DNA of 64,000 nucleotides from Treponema sp. (GTDB lineage: Bacteria > Spirochaetota > Spirochaetia > Treponematales > Treponemataceae): positions 1-64,000 of the forward strand of contig JAEDCT010000005.1 of the NCBI GenBank assembly GCA_016294035.1, given 5' to 3'. Below, piece after piece: positions 44,041 to 52,745 of this stretch. The translations under genes and the position numbers were made by a program. The notes under the pieces were generated by a model. It was not told where the DNA came from and searched no databases. It worked only from the letters and a program-made list of their open reading frames with translations. Each line of letters opens with the position of its first letter. Within the stretch, counting starts at the first letter, position 1.

Positions 44041-45303
44041 ATGGCAAAAACAGAAGAAAAATTACCTGCTGATGCATCTGAAAAACTGAAGGCTCTTGAA
44101 GCTGCCCGTCTTCAGATTGAAAAGCAGTTTGGCTCAGGCTCCCTCATGAAGCTGGGCACAAAAACAGATTCTACATCAATTGATATTGTTCCATCCGGAT
44201 CAATTCTCCTTGATGAGGCTCTTGGGGTTGGTGGTTATCCGCGTGGTCGTATCATTGAAATGTATGGCCCGGAAAGTTCCGGAAAAACGACTCTTGCCCT
44301 CCATGCTGTTGCAGAGGCACAGAAACTTGGTGGAATTGCTGCGTTTATTGATGCTGAGCATGCACTTGATCCGGTCTATGCAAAGAATCTCGGTGTAAAT
44401 ATTGATGAGCTTTGGGTTTCACAGCCGGATACGGGAGAACAGGCTCTTGAAATCTGTGAAAATCTTGTTCGTTCAGGTGCTGTTGACATTATCGTAATTG
44501 ACTCAGTTGCTGCATTGACACCACAAAAGGAAATTGAAGGTGAAATGGGAGACAGTGTAATGGGTGTTCAGGCCCGTCTCATGAGTCAGGCTCTCAGAAA
44601 ACTTACTGCAATTGTCGGCAAGTCAAAGTGTATTGTTGTTTTCATTAACCAGATCCGCATGAAGATTGGTGTCATGTTCGGAAATCCTGAGACAACAACA
44701 GGTGGTAATGCCCTCAAATTCTACTCATCAATCCGTCTTGAAATCCGCAGAATTGAATCAATTGACGGAAAGGGCGATGAAGAAGCAATCGGAAACCGTG
44801 TCCGTGTAAAAATTGTCAAGAACAAGGTTGCTCCTCCATTCAGAAAGGTTGAGCTTGATATTTACTTTGGAAAGGGTGTTTCTGCAAGTGCTTCTATTCT
44901 TGATTCTGCTGTTAAGCATGGAATCATTGATAAGCGCGGAGCCTGGTACACTCGTGGCGAAGAAAAGGTCGGTCAGGGAAAGGAAAATGTCGTTAACTTC
45001 ATTGAAAACAATCCAGATTACAGACTTGAACTGGAGCATACTCTCCGCGAAAAGATCTTCCCAGGACAGGTTCTCAAGACAAAGGAAGGCGAGGTGGTTA
45101 CAGAAGATCAGATTCGTGCCTACGAAAAGGCAATGCGCGAAAAGGGCGTGGGAACCGGATCTCTTCCAACTGACAAGTCTCCTGAAAAAGCTGCAGAAGA
45201 AAACACTGAACCGGAAGAAAAGGCCAAGCCAAAGGCAACAAAAACAGCTTCTCTTGCCAAGGCAGCTGCAGAAGACAAGCCTTTCCCGGATGAATTGTTC
45301 TAG
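44041..45303 (+). CDS. recA: Recombinase RecA
   Basis: 420 residues. ATP-dependent strand-exchange protein. Walker A GPESSGKT is at 76-83, Walker B in VDIIVIDSVAAL, loop L1/L2 regions are intact and NQIRMKIGVMFGNPETTTGG is typical. The C-terminal tail (about 360-420) is unusually long and rich in Glu, Lys and Ala, ending FPDELF. AGGGG precedes the ATG. No LexA box recognisable to me lies upstream. Confidence 0.98.
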   Translation: MAKTEEKLPADASEKLKALEAARLQIEKQFGSGSLMKLGTKTDSTSIDIVPSGSILLDEALGVGGYPRGRIIEMYGPESSGKTTLALHAVAEAQKLGGIAAFIDAEHALDPVYAKNLGVNIDELWVSQPDTGEQALEICENLVRSGAVDIIVIDSVAALTPQKEIEGEMGDSVMGVQARLMSQALRKLTAIVGKSKCIVVFINQIRMKIGVMFGNPETTTGGNALKFYSSIRLEIRRIESIDGKGDEEAIGNRVRVKIVKNKVAPPFRKVELDIYFGKGVSASASILDSAVKHGIIDKRGAWYTRGEEKVGQGKENVVNFIENNPDYRLELEHTLREKIFPGQVLKTKEGEVVTEDQIRAYEKAMREKGVGTGSLPTDKSPEKAAEENTEPEEKAKPKATKTASLAKAAAEDKPFPDELF

Positions 45304-45332
45304 GACCGGCGATTATTGATTTGTAAAATGAG

Positions 45333-45373
45333 GGGGTGCTTTGTGTTTTCTATGAAGCATCCCTTTTTGTTTG
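45333..45373 (+). terminator. Terminator of recA
   Basis: A 9-bp stem (45333-45341 with 45355-45363, one G-U pair) is followed by TTTTTG. It ends 12 nt before the folK start. Confidence 0.75.
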
Positions 45374-45385
45374 TGTGAGGAAAAT

Positions 45386-45883
45386 ATGCGCGTTACACTG
45401 GGGCTTGGATCAAACAAAAAATATAATGGCATGTCTTGTGTGCAGATTCTTGATGAAGCCGTCAAAAAAATTTCAACTTTTGTTACAAATCTGGAAATCT
45501 CGTCAATATACAGAACCCAGGCCATGTATGTAACTGATCAGGATGATTTTTATAACATGGTTGTTTGCGGAGACTATTCAGGTTCCTGCTTTCAGCTGCT
45601 TGATGATATTCACAATGTTGAATCTTCACTGGGCAGGGACAGGTCAAAGGAATTCAGAAATGGCCCAAGAAGTCTTGATGTGGATATAGAGCTTTTTGGA
45701 AATGAAAGAGTCAATACTGAAAATCTGGTTGTTCCCCATGAAAGAATGACGGAAAGAGCTTTTGTTTTAAAACCTTTGCTTGAAATTCTACATAAAAATG
45801 CCGATAAGTTTAAGGCGGAGATCTCTTTCTACGAGGAAAAGCTTTCTCATCTGAGTGACCAGAGAATTGACATGCTTAGTTAA
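45386..45883 (+). CDS. folK: 6-hydroxymethyl-7,8-dihydropterin pyrophosphokinase
   Basis: 165 residues. It transfers pyrophosphate from ATP to hydroxymethyl-dihydropterin in folate synthesis. Motifs: LGLGSNKKYN at the N-terminus, DFYNMVVCGDY, SLGRDRSKEFRNGPRSLDVDI (the folK signature) and VVPHERMTERAFVL. The start is the ATG at 45386, with GAGGAAA just upstream. No other folate gene is nearby. Confidence 0.95.
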   Translation: MRVTLGLGSNKKYNGMSCVQILDEAVKKISTFVTNLEISSIYRTQAMYVTDQDDFYNMVVCGDYSGSCFQLLDDIHNVESSLGRDRSKEFRNGPRSLDVDIELFGNERVNTENLVVPHERMTERAFVLKPLLEILHKNADKFKAEISFYEEKLSHLSDQRIDMLS

Positions 45884-45959
45884 TTGACCGGTTCTGGTTA
45901 TTCTGGAGATTTTGTTTTTTTTGAGTTTTTCGCAGATTATTACTTTTCGGAGCCGGATT

Positions 45960-46730
45960 ATGGAAACGACAGAAACTATTGAATCAGCAGAAACAAAACA
46001 GAAAAGAAGCTTTACCTTCGGAGAGTTTGACGGTCCACTTGATCTTTTGTGGAGCCTTATCAGAGAAAATAAAATCAATATTTATGACATTCCAATTTCT
46101 GAGATTACGGAGCAGTTCCTGGATTATCTGGATTATGCCGTTGAGCTCAATCTCCAGGATTTGAGTGAATTCTATTTATGGGCAGCAAAACTTACTTCAA
46201 TAAAGAGCAGGATGCTTCTTCCTGTTGAAGTACGTGATATAGAAGACAAGAAGGAAGATCCTCGTGAGGAACTTGTCCAGCAGCTCATTGAATATCAGAG
46301 GTTCAAGAAACTTTCAGTTCTTATGGAAGAACAGGAAGAACAGAGTGAATGGAGCTTTGAACGCAAGAAAATTGAACGAATCCTTCCCTTTGATGATGAT
46401 GATTCCCAGTGGAAGAAAATGGATACATGGGCTTTGCTTCAGGATATGCAGAAAATTTTCAAGAATCTTACAAATATAAATCCGGACGAAAAAATCCTTA
46501 ACATGAATGAGGATATTGGTCCAAATGAAAAAATTGCTCTCATGCAGGAACTTTTGGAAAACAAGGGAGAATGCATGTTCACTGATCTGATTACACGCCG
46601 CGGAAACGAACTTGACGTTATTTGTGCATTTATGGCAATCTTAGACGCCGTAAAACGCAAGATGGCAGATATTTATCAGAATAAAATGTTTGGAGATATA
46701 AAAATATGCAGGAAGATGCAGGCAGCGTAA
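45960..46730 (+). CDS. scpA: Segregation and condensation protein A
   Basis: 256 residues. Kleisin subunit that bridges SMC heads with ScpB. The signature FGEFDGPLDLLWSLIRENKINIYDIPISEIT is near the N-terminus, ELAEFYLWAAKLTSIKSRMLLP type follows, and a winged-helix C-terminus binds SMC. The ATG at 45960 has GGAG 7 nt upstream; the ATG at 45912 is an unneeded extension. It overlaps scpB by 25 nt. Confidence 0.93.
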   Translation: METTETIESAETKQKRSFTFGEFDGPLDLLWSLIRENKINIYDIPISEITEQFLDYLDYAVELNLQDLSEFYLWAAKLTSIKSRMLLPVEVRDIEDKKEDPREELVQQLIEYQRFKKLSVLMEEQEEQSEWSFERKKIERILPFDDDDSQWKKMDTWALLQDMQKIFKNLTNINPDEKILNMNEDIGPNEKIALMQELLENKGECMFTDLITRRGNELDVICAFMAILDAVKRKMADIYQNKMFGDIKICRKMQAA

Positions 46731-47443
46731 GCACTGAGAATGAAAAGAAATCAGTCGTAACAGAAGAAAATACGACTTTGGAATCAGCATCTGAGTCTGA
46801 GGGTAACAAGGATTCCAGTTCAAAAAAGAATGCAGAAAGAAAAACACAAATAATCGAAGAAACTCAGGAAGAAGACGAGGAACTCAAGGCACGTCGTGAA
46901 AACTTGAACCTTGATTCAGAGACAGCCTTGCTTGAAACTGTTCTTTTCCTGGAAAGTGAGCCGCAGAATTCGGAAAACCTTGCCAAAATCACTAAGTTCA
47001 GTGTTGATGTTGTAAATGAATGCATTGAACGTCTCAAGGAAAAGTACCTGAGTGAGGATTCAGGCATTACCCTTGCACAGATTATTGGTGGCTGGGTTCT
47101 TGTACCAAAGAAAGAGTGCTTTGATTTTGTTAAGGAAAGATACGGCAAGAAAAACGAAGGAAAGCTTTCAAAAAGTGCCATTGAGACTTTGTCAATAATT
47201 GCATACAGTCAGCCCATTACCCGTGCAGAAATTGAAAGCATACGCCACGTGAATGTAGACAATATGATGCGCGTACTCATAGAAAGAAACTTCATCAAGG
47301 AAGTTGGAAAAAAGGATGTTCCTGGAAAGCCAACAATGTACGGAACAACAAAAGAATTCCTGGAATTCTTCCACCTTCAGTCTATTGCAGATCTTCCTAA
47401 GCTTGATGAAAAGGAAAGCGAGAGGTTCGAACTTGCCCGTTAG
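46706..47443 (+). CDS. scpB: Segregation and condensation protein B
   Basis: 245 residues. A disordered, acidic N-terminus (about 1-65), longer than in most homologues, precedes the tandem winged-helix core: ALLETVLFLESEPQNSENLAKI and LSKSAIETLSIIAYSQPITRAEIESIRHVN. It works with ScpA and SMC in chromosome condensation. GGAG lies in the scpA end. Confidence 0.95.
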   Translation: MQEDAGSVSTENEKKSVVTEENTTLESASESEGNKDSSSKKNAERKTQIIEETQEEDEELKARRENLNLDSETALLETVLFLESEPQNSENLAKITKFSVDVVNECIERLKEKYLSEDSGITLAQIIGGWVLVPKKECFDFVKERYGKKNEGKLSKSAIETLSIIAYSQPITRAEIESIRHVNVDNMMRVLIERNFIKEVGKKDVPGKPTMYGTTKEFLEFFHLQSIADLPKLDEKESERFELAR

Positions 47444-47465
47444 TAATAATGCTCAGAAAGAAGAA

Positions 47466-48170
47466 ATGCGTCTCCAGCAGTACATGGCCAGGTGTGGTGT
47501 TGCCAGTAGACGTGCCAGCGAGGAAATCATTACTTCTGGCCGCGTGACAGTCAATGGACAGCTGGTAACTACTCTTGGAACAAAAGTAACATCCAGGGAT
47601 AGAGTTTGTGTTGATGACAGGGAGATTTTCCTGGAAGAAACCAGGCGCTATGTTTTGCTTAATAAGCCTGCCGGTTATGTGTGTTCGTCTTCAGATGAGC
47701 AGGACAGGCAGATTGCAGTTGATCTGCTCAAGGATGCATACTCTGAACGTTTGTATAATGTTGGCCGTCTTGACATGTTTTCAAGTGGTCTCATTATTTT
47801 TACGAATGATGGTGATTTTGCGGCAAAACTTTCTCATCCAAGTGCAGAGCTTGAAAAGGAGTATATTGTAGATACAAGCACAGCCATGCCTCGTAATCTT
47901 GCTGATGACTTCAAGAAGGGTGTTCGTGTTGATAATGTATTCTATAAGTGCAAGGATGCAGTTGAGTTGAATTCCCACAGAATGAGAATTGTTCTGGTTG
48001 AAGGAAAAAACCGTGAAATCCGAAGAGTATTTGAAGACTATGGAGTTGGAATCAAGAGTCTCATGAGAATCAGGATCGGGTGTGTAGGTGTTGGAAATCT
48101 CCAGTATGGCCAGTTTCGTGATCTGACCCAGGATGAGGTTAAGGCATTATTAAAGCTTTGCAAGAATTGA
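47466..48170 (+). CDS. rluB: RluB/RsuA-family pseudouridine synthase
   Basis: 234 residues from this start. An S4 domain (MRLQQYMARCGVASRRASEE) and a synthase core with catalytic Asp in GRLDMFSSGL, plus EGKNREIRRV. The usual product is pseudouridine 2605 of 23S rRNA. An in-frame TTG at 47433 has a better ribosome binding site (GAGAGG, 7-nt spacing) inside the scpB end and would add 11 residues; the ATG fits the family N-terminus. The scpA-scpB-rluB order is common in bacteria. Confidence 0.88.
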   Translation: MRLQQYMARCGVASRRASEEIITSGRVTVNGQLVTTLGTKVTSRDRVCVDDREIFLEETRRYVLLNKPAGYVCSSSDEQDRQIAVDLLKDAYSERLYNVGRLDMFSSGLIIFTNDGDFAAKLSHPSAELEKEYIVDTSTAMPRNLADDFKKGVRVDNVFYKCKDAVELNSHRMRIVLVEGKNREIRRVFEDYGVGIKSLMRIRIGCVGVGNLQYGQFRDLTQDEVKALLKLCKN

Positions 48171-48239
48171 AAATTGGGTTTACAATCAAATAATAAGATT
48201 TAAAAAACATTTAATAAATCTATTTTTAAGGATGCTTTT

Positions 48240-50336
48240 ATGTCTAAGAAACGTCATTTTTCCCTGGCTCTTCAGATGAGCTTTTCTTGCATTGTTCCTC
48301 TTGTCATAGTTTCTTTTGGTCTGGGGGTAGTTTTTTATTCTGTTAATTCCAGAATGATAAATGATAATATCCGTGAAAGAGTTGTCATAACCATTGAAAA
48401 GCTCAGTGGTGATTTAAAGAAAAAATTTATTACCTCTGAAGAAATGATCAATACCACTGCCGGATTCATTGAGAATAATTATGATTCAAAGACAATGTAC
48501 AAGTTCATGAAGAACGTGCAGAAAAATAATCCGGCAGTTTTTTCACTCTATTACACTGAAAAAGACTTTAATGTTTCTGACAATGCGCTTTTTGTTGACA
48601 GTACTGACTGGGTTCCGTCCAAAGACTGGATTCCAAGCAAGCGTGATTGGTACAAAAATGCCTGCTCAAATGCTCCTAATGTTTCATACACGGATCCTTA
48701 TGTTGATACCATGACAAATGATGTTTGCATAACCATTTCCAAGGTTGTCATGAGCAAGTTGAAAATGATTCTCGGAGTCGTTGCAACTGATATTGCCATA
48801 AATGATTTTTCCGATGTCTTGAATGACGTAAAATTAAGCGAACATTCCCAGGTTAGTTTGATTACAAAGGAGGGATTTTATGTCCTCCACAAGGATGTTG
48901 CATCCGTAATGAAAAAAAATTATTTTGAGGAATCCCCATTATTCAAGGATGCAGAAACCGGAAAGAAAATCTTAAAGAAGAAAGCCCATGCTGAGTTCAT
49001 GAAGGGAAAGTATGTTGTTACTGTTCCTGTTGATGGCACAGGATTCTATCTCGTGTGTGATGGTCCTGTCTCAGATTTCTCTGCTGGAATCTATTCTTTC
49101 CTGTTCAAGATTTTTCTTATTGTTTTTATTGTTGTTGCAGCCTTCGTTTTTCTCATTTTCTTTGTTGCAAAAAGACTTACTTCAGTTTTCCAGAAACTTG
49201 CATCTGATTGTGACAGACTTGCTTCCGGTGACCTTACTTCGGAATTTGATGACTATACAACTCTTGAGGCTTCAAGCCTGAGCCATGGGTTTTCAGTTTT
49301 TACAAGCAATATCAGCCGGCTTCTCAGTAATATTGCCCGTTCTTCTGAAGATATGAATGCTGCAACAAGAAATCTTGGTGTTTCAAAGGATTCCATTCTC
49401 AGGGCAGTTAATGTTTCTTCAAATTCCATTCAGGCAATGTCCAGGGTTGTTGAAAGTGAAAAAAATGCAGTTGCAGATGCAAATGTTGCAGTTCAGAGGA
49501 TTGTTTCAGAGACTTCAAGTTTGAATGAAGAAATTAAGAAGCAGGGAGATCTGGTTTTGTCATCTTCCGCTTCCATTGAGGATGTCATTCAGAAAATTCT
49601 TGGTGTCAGCAATCAGGCTTCAAAGGCGGCTTCAGAGGTTGAGGAGCTTGTTGTTGAGTCTTCTGAGGACAAAGCTCTTATTGCCCAGTCAACAAAGGAT
49701 ATTCTTCAAGTAAAGGAAGATTCACTTGCGCTTCTTGAAATGAACAGGGTTATTTCTGATGTTGCGGCACGAACAAATCTTCTTGCAATGAATGCTGCTA
49801 TTGAGGCTGCCCATGCGGGTGAAGCAGGAAAAGGATTTGCCGTTGTTGCCGGTGAAATCAGAAAGCTTGCAGAGGCTACAACAAAGCAGGCCAAGGATTC
49901 TACAGAATCAATAGAAAAAATCCAGAAAAAAATTGCATCCATAGCTGATTCATCTCTTGCGGTTGAAAGATCATTTGCTGAAACAATCAAGAAAATTTCC
50001 ATGATCGAGAATGTGGTCCGCCAGTTGAATCAGGTTTCTTCTGAACAGAGCCAGGAAGCAAAAATTGTTGTTGAGTCTCTGGGACAGATCAGGGATTCCA
50101 GTCTCAGGGTTTCGGATAATGTTTCTGGAATTACTTCAAGTACAAAGGATGCTTTTGAAGTGTGCAAGAATCTTCTGGAAATGAGTGAGAGAGTTGATTC
50201 TGAACTTACGGAATGTACTTCTGCTTCAGACAATCTTGTTTCAGAAGCAGAAAAAATTTCCGGAATCACAGATAATATCAATGAAAACGTGAACAATCTT
50301 TCAAGGGAAGTTCATGTGTTTAAGATTAAAAGCTGA
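48240..50336 (+). CDS. Methyl-accepting chemotaxis protein with dCache sensor
   Basis: 698 residues. Membrane helix (about 13-34), periplasmic double Cache domain (about 35-280), second membrane helix (about 283-310), HAMP-like segment and a classical signalling domain whose tip reads DVAARTNLLAMNAAIEAA (from residue 507). The ligand pocket has R135, W137 and Y138, then Y150 and D152, and D184, matching the amino-acid-binding dCache motif as I remember it, with Trp130 in place of the first Tyr. AAGGA precedes the ATG. It is a single-gene unit, likely an amino acid chemoreceptor of the flagellar system. Confidence 0.9.
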   Translation: MSKKRHFSLALQMSFSCIVPLVIVSFGLGVVFYSVNSRMINDNIRERVVITIEKLSGDLKKKFITSEEMINTTAGFIENNYDSKTMYKFMKNVQKNNPAVFSLYYTEKDFNVSDNALFVDSTDWVPSKDWIPSKRDWYKNACSNAPNVSYTDPYVDTMTNDVCITISKVVMSKLKMILGVVATDIAINDFSDVLNDVKLSEHSQVSLITKEGFYVLHKDVASVMKKNYFEESPLFKDAETGKKILKKKAHAEFMKGKYVVTVPVDGTGFYLVCDGPVSDFSAGIYSFLFKIFLIVFIVVAAFVFLIFFVAKRLTSVFQKLASDCDRLASGDLTSEFDDYTTLEASSLSHGFSVFTSNISRLLSNIARSSEDMNAATRNLGVSKDSILRAVNVSSNSIQAMSRVVESEKNAVADANVAVQRIVSETSSLNEEIKKQGDLVLSSSASIEDVIQKILGVSNQASKAASEVEELVVESSEDKALIAQSTKDILQVKEDSLALLEMNRVISDVAARTNLLAMNAAIEAAHAGEAGKGFAVVAGEIRKLAEATTKQAKDSTESIEKIQKKIASIADSSLAVERSFAETIKKISMIENVVRQLNQVSSEQSQEAKIVVESLGQIRDSSLRVSDNVSGITSSTKDAFEVCKNLLEMSERVDSELTECTSASDNLVSEAEKISGITDNINENVNNLSREVHVFKIKS

Positions 50337-50392
50337 AAGAAAAAAAATGAAAAAGGTGCGTGTAAAAAACTCGCATGTTATAGGAGATCAAA

Positions 50393-52732
50393 ATGGTTGT
50401 AGCAATTGATGGGCCAGCTGGAACGGGAAAAAGCACCGTTGCCCATGAAGTAGGAAAAAGTCTTGGATTGACTTATCTGAACAGCGGAAGTTTTTATCGT
50501 GCCTTGACTCTTGGTCTTATTGAAAATTCCATTGACCTTGATGACACTTCAAAGGTTATGGAATTTGTAAAAAAGCAGAAACTTGATTATGTGGATGCAA
50601 GGCTGATTCTTAACGGAAAGGATGTTGATGACCTTCTTCACCAGGACAAGGTTGATGCCAGCGTTTCAAAAGTTTCTTCTATTGTAGAATTGCGTCATTT
50701 TGTTAATGACAGAATGAGACAGATCGTAAAGTCTCTGAATATAATCTGTGAGGGAAGGGATATGACTACAGTTGTGTTCCCTCAGGCTGAATACAAGTTC
50801 TATCTTGATGCAAGTGTTGATGTTCAGGCTAAGCGCCGCTTTGATCAGGGTGTTTCTGATCTTACTCTTGAGGAAATCAAGGCCGCCATCATCAAGCGTG
50901 ATGAAATGGACAAAAACAAGGCTGAAGGTTCCCTTAAAAGAGCTGAGGATGCAATTTACATCGATACATCTGACTTGACCATTACACAGGTTTGTAGTAT
51001 TATCAAGTCTAAAATTAATACTAAAGGGTTTGCTATGGAAAAGGAAGTGGAAAAGAATGGTGCCCAGGGCTCCGACAACATTTACACACAATTAGAAGCA
51101 TCTATCAACAAGATGGAGCCGGTTGAAGACGGTGCCAACGTTAAGGGTGTCGTTGTACAGGTAACAGAAGACACAGTTTTCGTTGACGTTAACTGCAAGT
51201 CAGAAGGAAAGATTCCTGTATCAGAATTTGCAGGTGAATTGCCAAAAGTAGGTGACGAAATTACAGTTTATCTCGTAAGCCAGTTTGGAAAAAATGGCCC
51301 TGTAGTTTCAAAGCTCAGAGCTGATGAAAAACGCCTTTGGGAAGAGTTCAAGGTTGCAGTAGATGCTAAGACTCCTGTAGAAGGAACAATTGCTTCTCTC
51401 ACAAAGGGTGGATATACAGTTAATCTTGGTGGCGGAATCACAGCATTCCTCCCAATCAGCCAGTCTGATTCTCAGAAGGTTGAAAAAGAAGAAAAACTCC
51501 TTGGTCTCAAGTCAAAGTTCTATGTAGAACGCTTGTACAGCAACGGAAAGCGCAATGTAGTTGTAAACCGCCGCAAGTATCTTGAAGAACAGATGAACAC
51601 AAACCGCGACAAGTTTTTTGAAACTGTTAAGATCGGAGACAGCGTAAAGGGTACTGTAAAATCATTTACAAGCTTCGGTGCTTTCATTGACTTGGGTGGA
51701 TTTGATGGTCTTCTCCATATTAATGATATGTCATGGGGACACGTTACACGTCCAAAGGATTTTGTTAAGAAGGGACAGGAAATCGAACTCAAGGTTATCC
51801 GTCTTGACTCAGAAGGAAAGAGAATCAATCTTTCCCTCAAGCACTTCTCAGAAGATCCATGGGTACACTTTGAAGAAAAGTATCATGTGAATGACGTTGT
51901 TAAGGGCAAGGTAACAAAGCTTACAGATTTCGGTGCTTTCATTGAACTTGAAGAAGGCATTGAAGGTCTTGCTCATATCAGTGAATTCAGCTGGACAAAG
52001 AAAATCAATAAGGCTTCTGACATGGTTAAGGAAGGCGATGAAGTTGAATGCATGATTCTTGGATATGACATTCAGGCAGGTCGTGTTTCTCTCGGTCTTA
52101 AGCAGGTTACGGCAAATCCATGGGATTCAATTGCTGAAAAATATCCAGTAGGAACAAAGCTTTCTGGAAAGGTTGTAAAGATTACTAATTCAGGTGCATT
52201 CGTTCAGATTGAAGAAGGTATTGACGCATTCCTCGCTGGTGAAGATCTTTCATGGACAAAGAAGATTAAGCATCCTGGAAGCGAAATCAAGGTTGATCAG
52301 GAACTTGATGTTGTAGTTACTGAATGTGATATTGAAAACCACAGAATCCGTGTTGGTGTTAAGCAGCTTACAGATAATCCTTGGAAGGCATTTGCTGCTG
52401 AATACAAGGTTGGCGGAACTCTTGAAGGTGAAGTAACATCTATCAATGATTTCGGAATCTTTGTAAAGGCACCTAATGGAATCGAAGGTCTTGTTAACAA
52501 GGCAAACTTGAGCGATGACCGCGAAGTTCCGTTTGAGGAAGCTGTTAAGAAGTACAATGTGGGTGACAAGGTTAATGTATACGTTGTTTCTATTGATGTA
52601 GAAAAAGAACGTGTTGCATTCTCTGTTAAGGAATACAAGAAGGCTCAGGACCGTGCAGAAATTTCACAGTACATGTCTTCAAGTAATGATGATGGTGCTT
52701 ATACTATCGGTGACAGCCTTAAGAAGAACTAA
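50393..52732 (+). CDS. cmk-rpsA: Cytidylate kinase fused to ribosomal protein S1
   Basis: 779 residues. The N-terminal CMP kinase (1-215) has P-loop GPAGTGKST (7-15), CEGRDMTTVVFP and RRFDQG. About six S1 OB-fold repeats follow (about 245-745), with the clearest ones carrying FTSFGAFIDLGGFDGLLHI and LTDFGAFIELEEGIEGLAHI. The kinase makes CDP/dCDP from CMP; S1 binds mRNA on the 30S subunit. The same fusion is known in Treponema. Arg codon choice shifts towards CGC in the S1 part, as in strongly expressed genes. GGAG precedes the ATG. Confidence 0.95.
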   Translation: MVVAIDGPAGTGKSTVAHEVGKSLGLTYLNSGSFYRALTLGLIENSIDLDDTSKVMEFVKKQKLDYVDARLILNGKDVDDLLHQDKVDASVSKVSSIVELRHFVNDRMRQIVKSLNIICEGRDMTTVVFPQAEYKFYLDASVDVQAKRRFDQGVSDLTLEEIKAAIIKRDEMDKNKAEGSLKRAEDAIYIDTSDLTITQVCSIIKSKINTKGFAMEKEVEKNGAQGSDNIYTQLEASINKMEPVEDGANVKGVVVQVTEDTVFVDVNCKSEGKIPVSEFAGELPKVGDEITVYLVSQFGKNGPVVSKLRADEKRLWEEFKVAVDAKTPVEGTIASLTKGGYTVNLGGGITAFLPISQSDSQKVEKEEKLLGLKSKFYVERLYSNGKRNVVVNRRKYLEEQMNTNRDKFFETVKIGDSVKGTVKSFTSFGAFIDLGGFDGLLHINDMSWGHVTRPKDFVKKGQEIELKVIRLDSEGKRINLSLKHFSEDPWVHFEEKYHVNDVVKGKVTKLTDFGAFIELEEGIEGLAHISEFSWTKKINKASDMVKEGDEVECMILGYDIQAGRVSLGLKQVTANPWDSIAEKYPVGTKLSGKVVKITNSGAFVQIEEGIDAFLAGEDLSWTKKIKHPGSEIKVDQELDVVVTECDIENHRIRVGVKQLTDNPWKAFAAEYKVGGTLEGEVTSINDFGIFVKAPNGIEGLVNKANLSDDREVPFEEAVKKYNVGDKVNVYVVSIDVEKERVAFSVKEYKKAQDRAEISQYMSSSNDDGAYTIGDSLKKN
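51024..51037 (+). promoter_or_regulatory. Possible internal translation start for S1
   Basis: AAGGG (51024-51028), a 6-nt spacer and an in-frame ATG (51035-51037) lie exactly at the kinase-S1 junction, beginning MEKEVEKNG. Independent translation from here would make a 565-residue S1 without the kinase. Confidence 0.4.
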
Positions 52733-52745
52733 ATAAACTGTTGCA

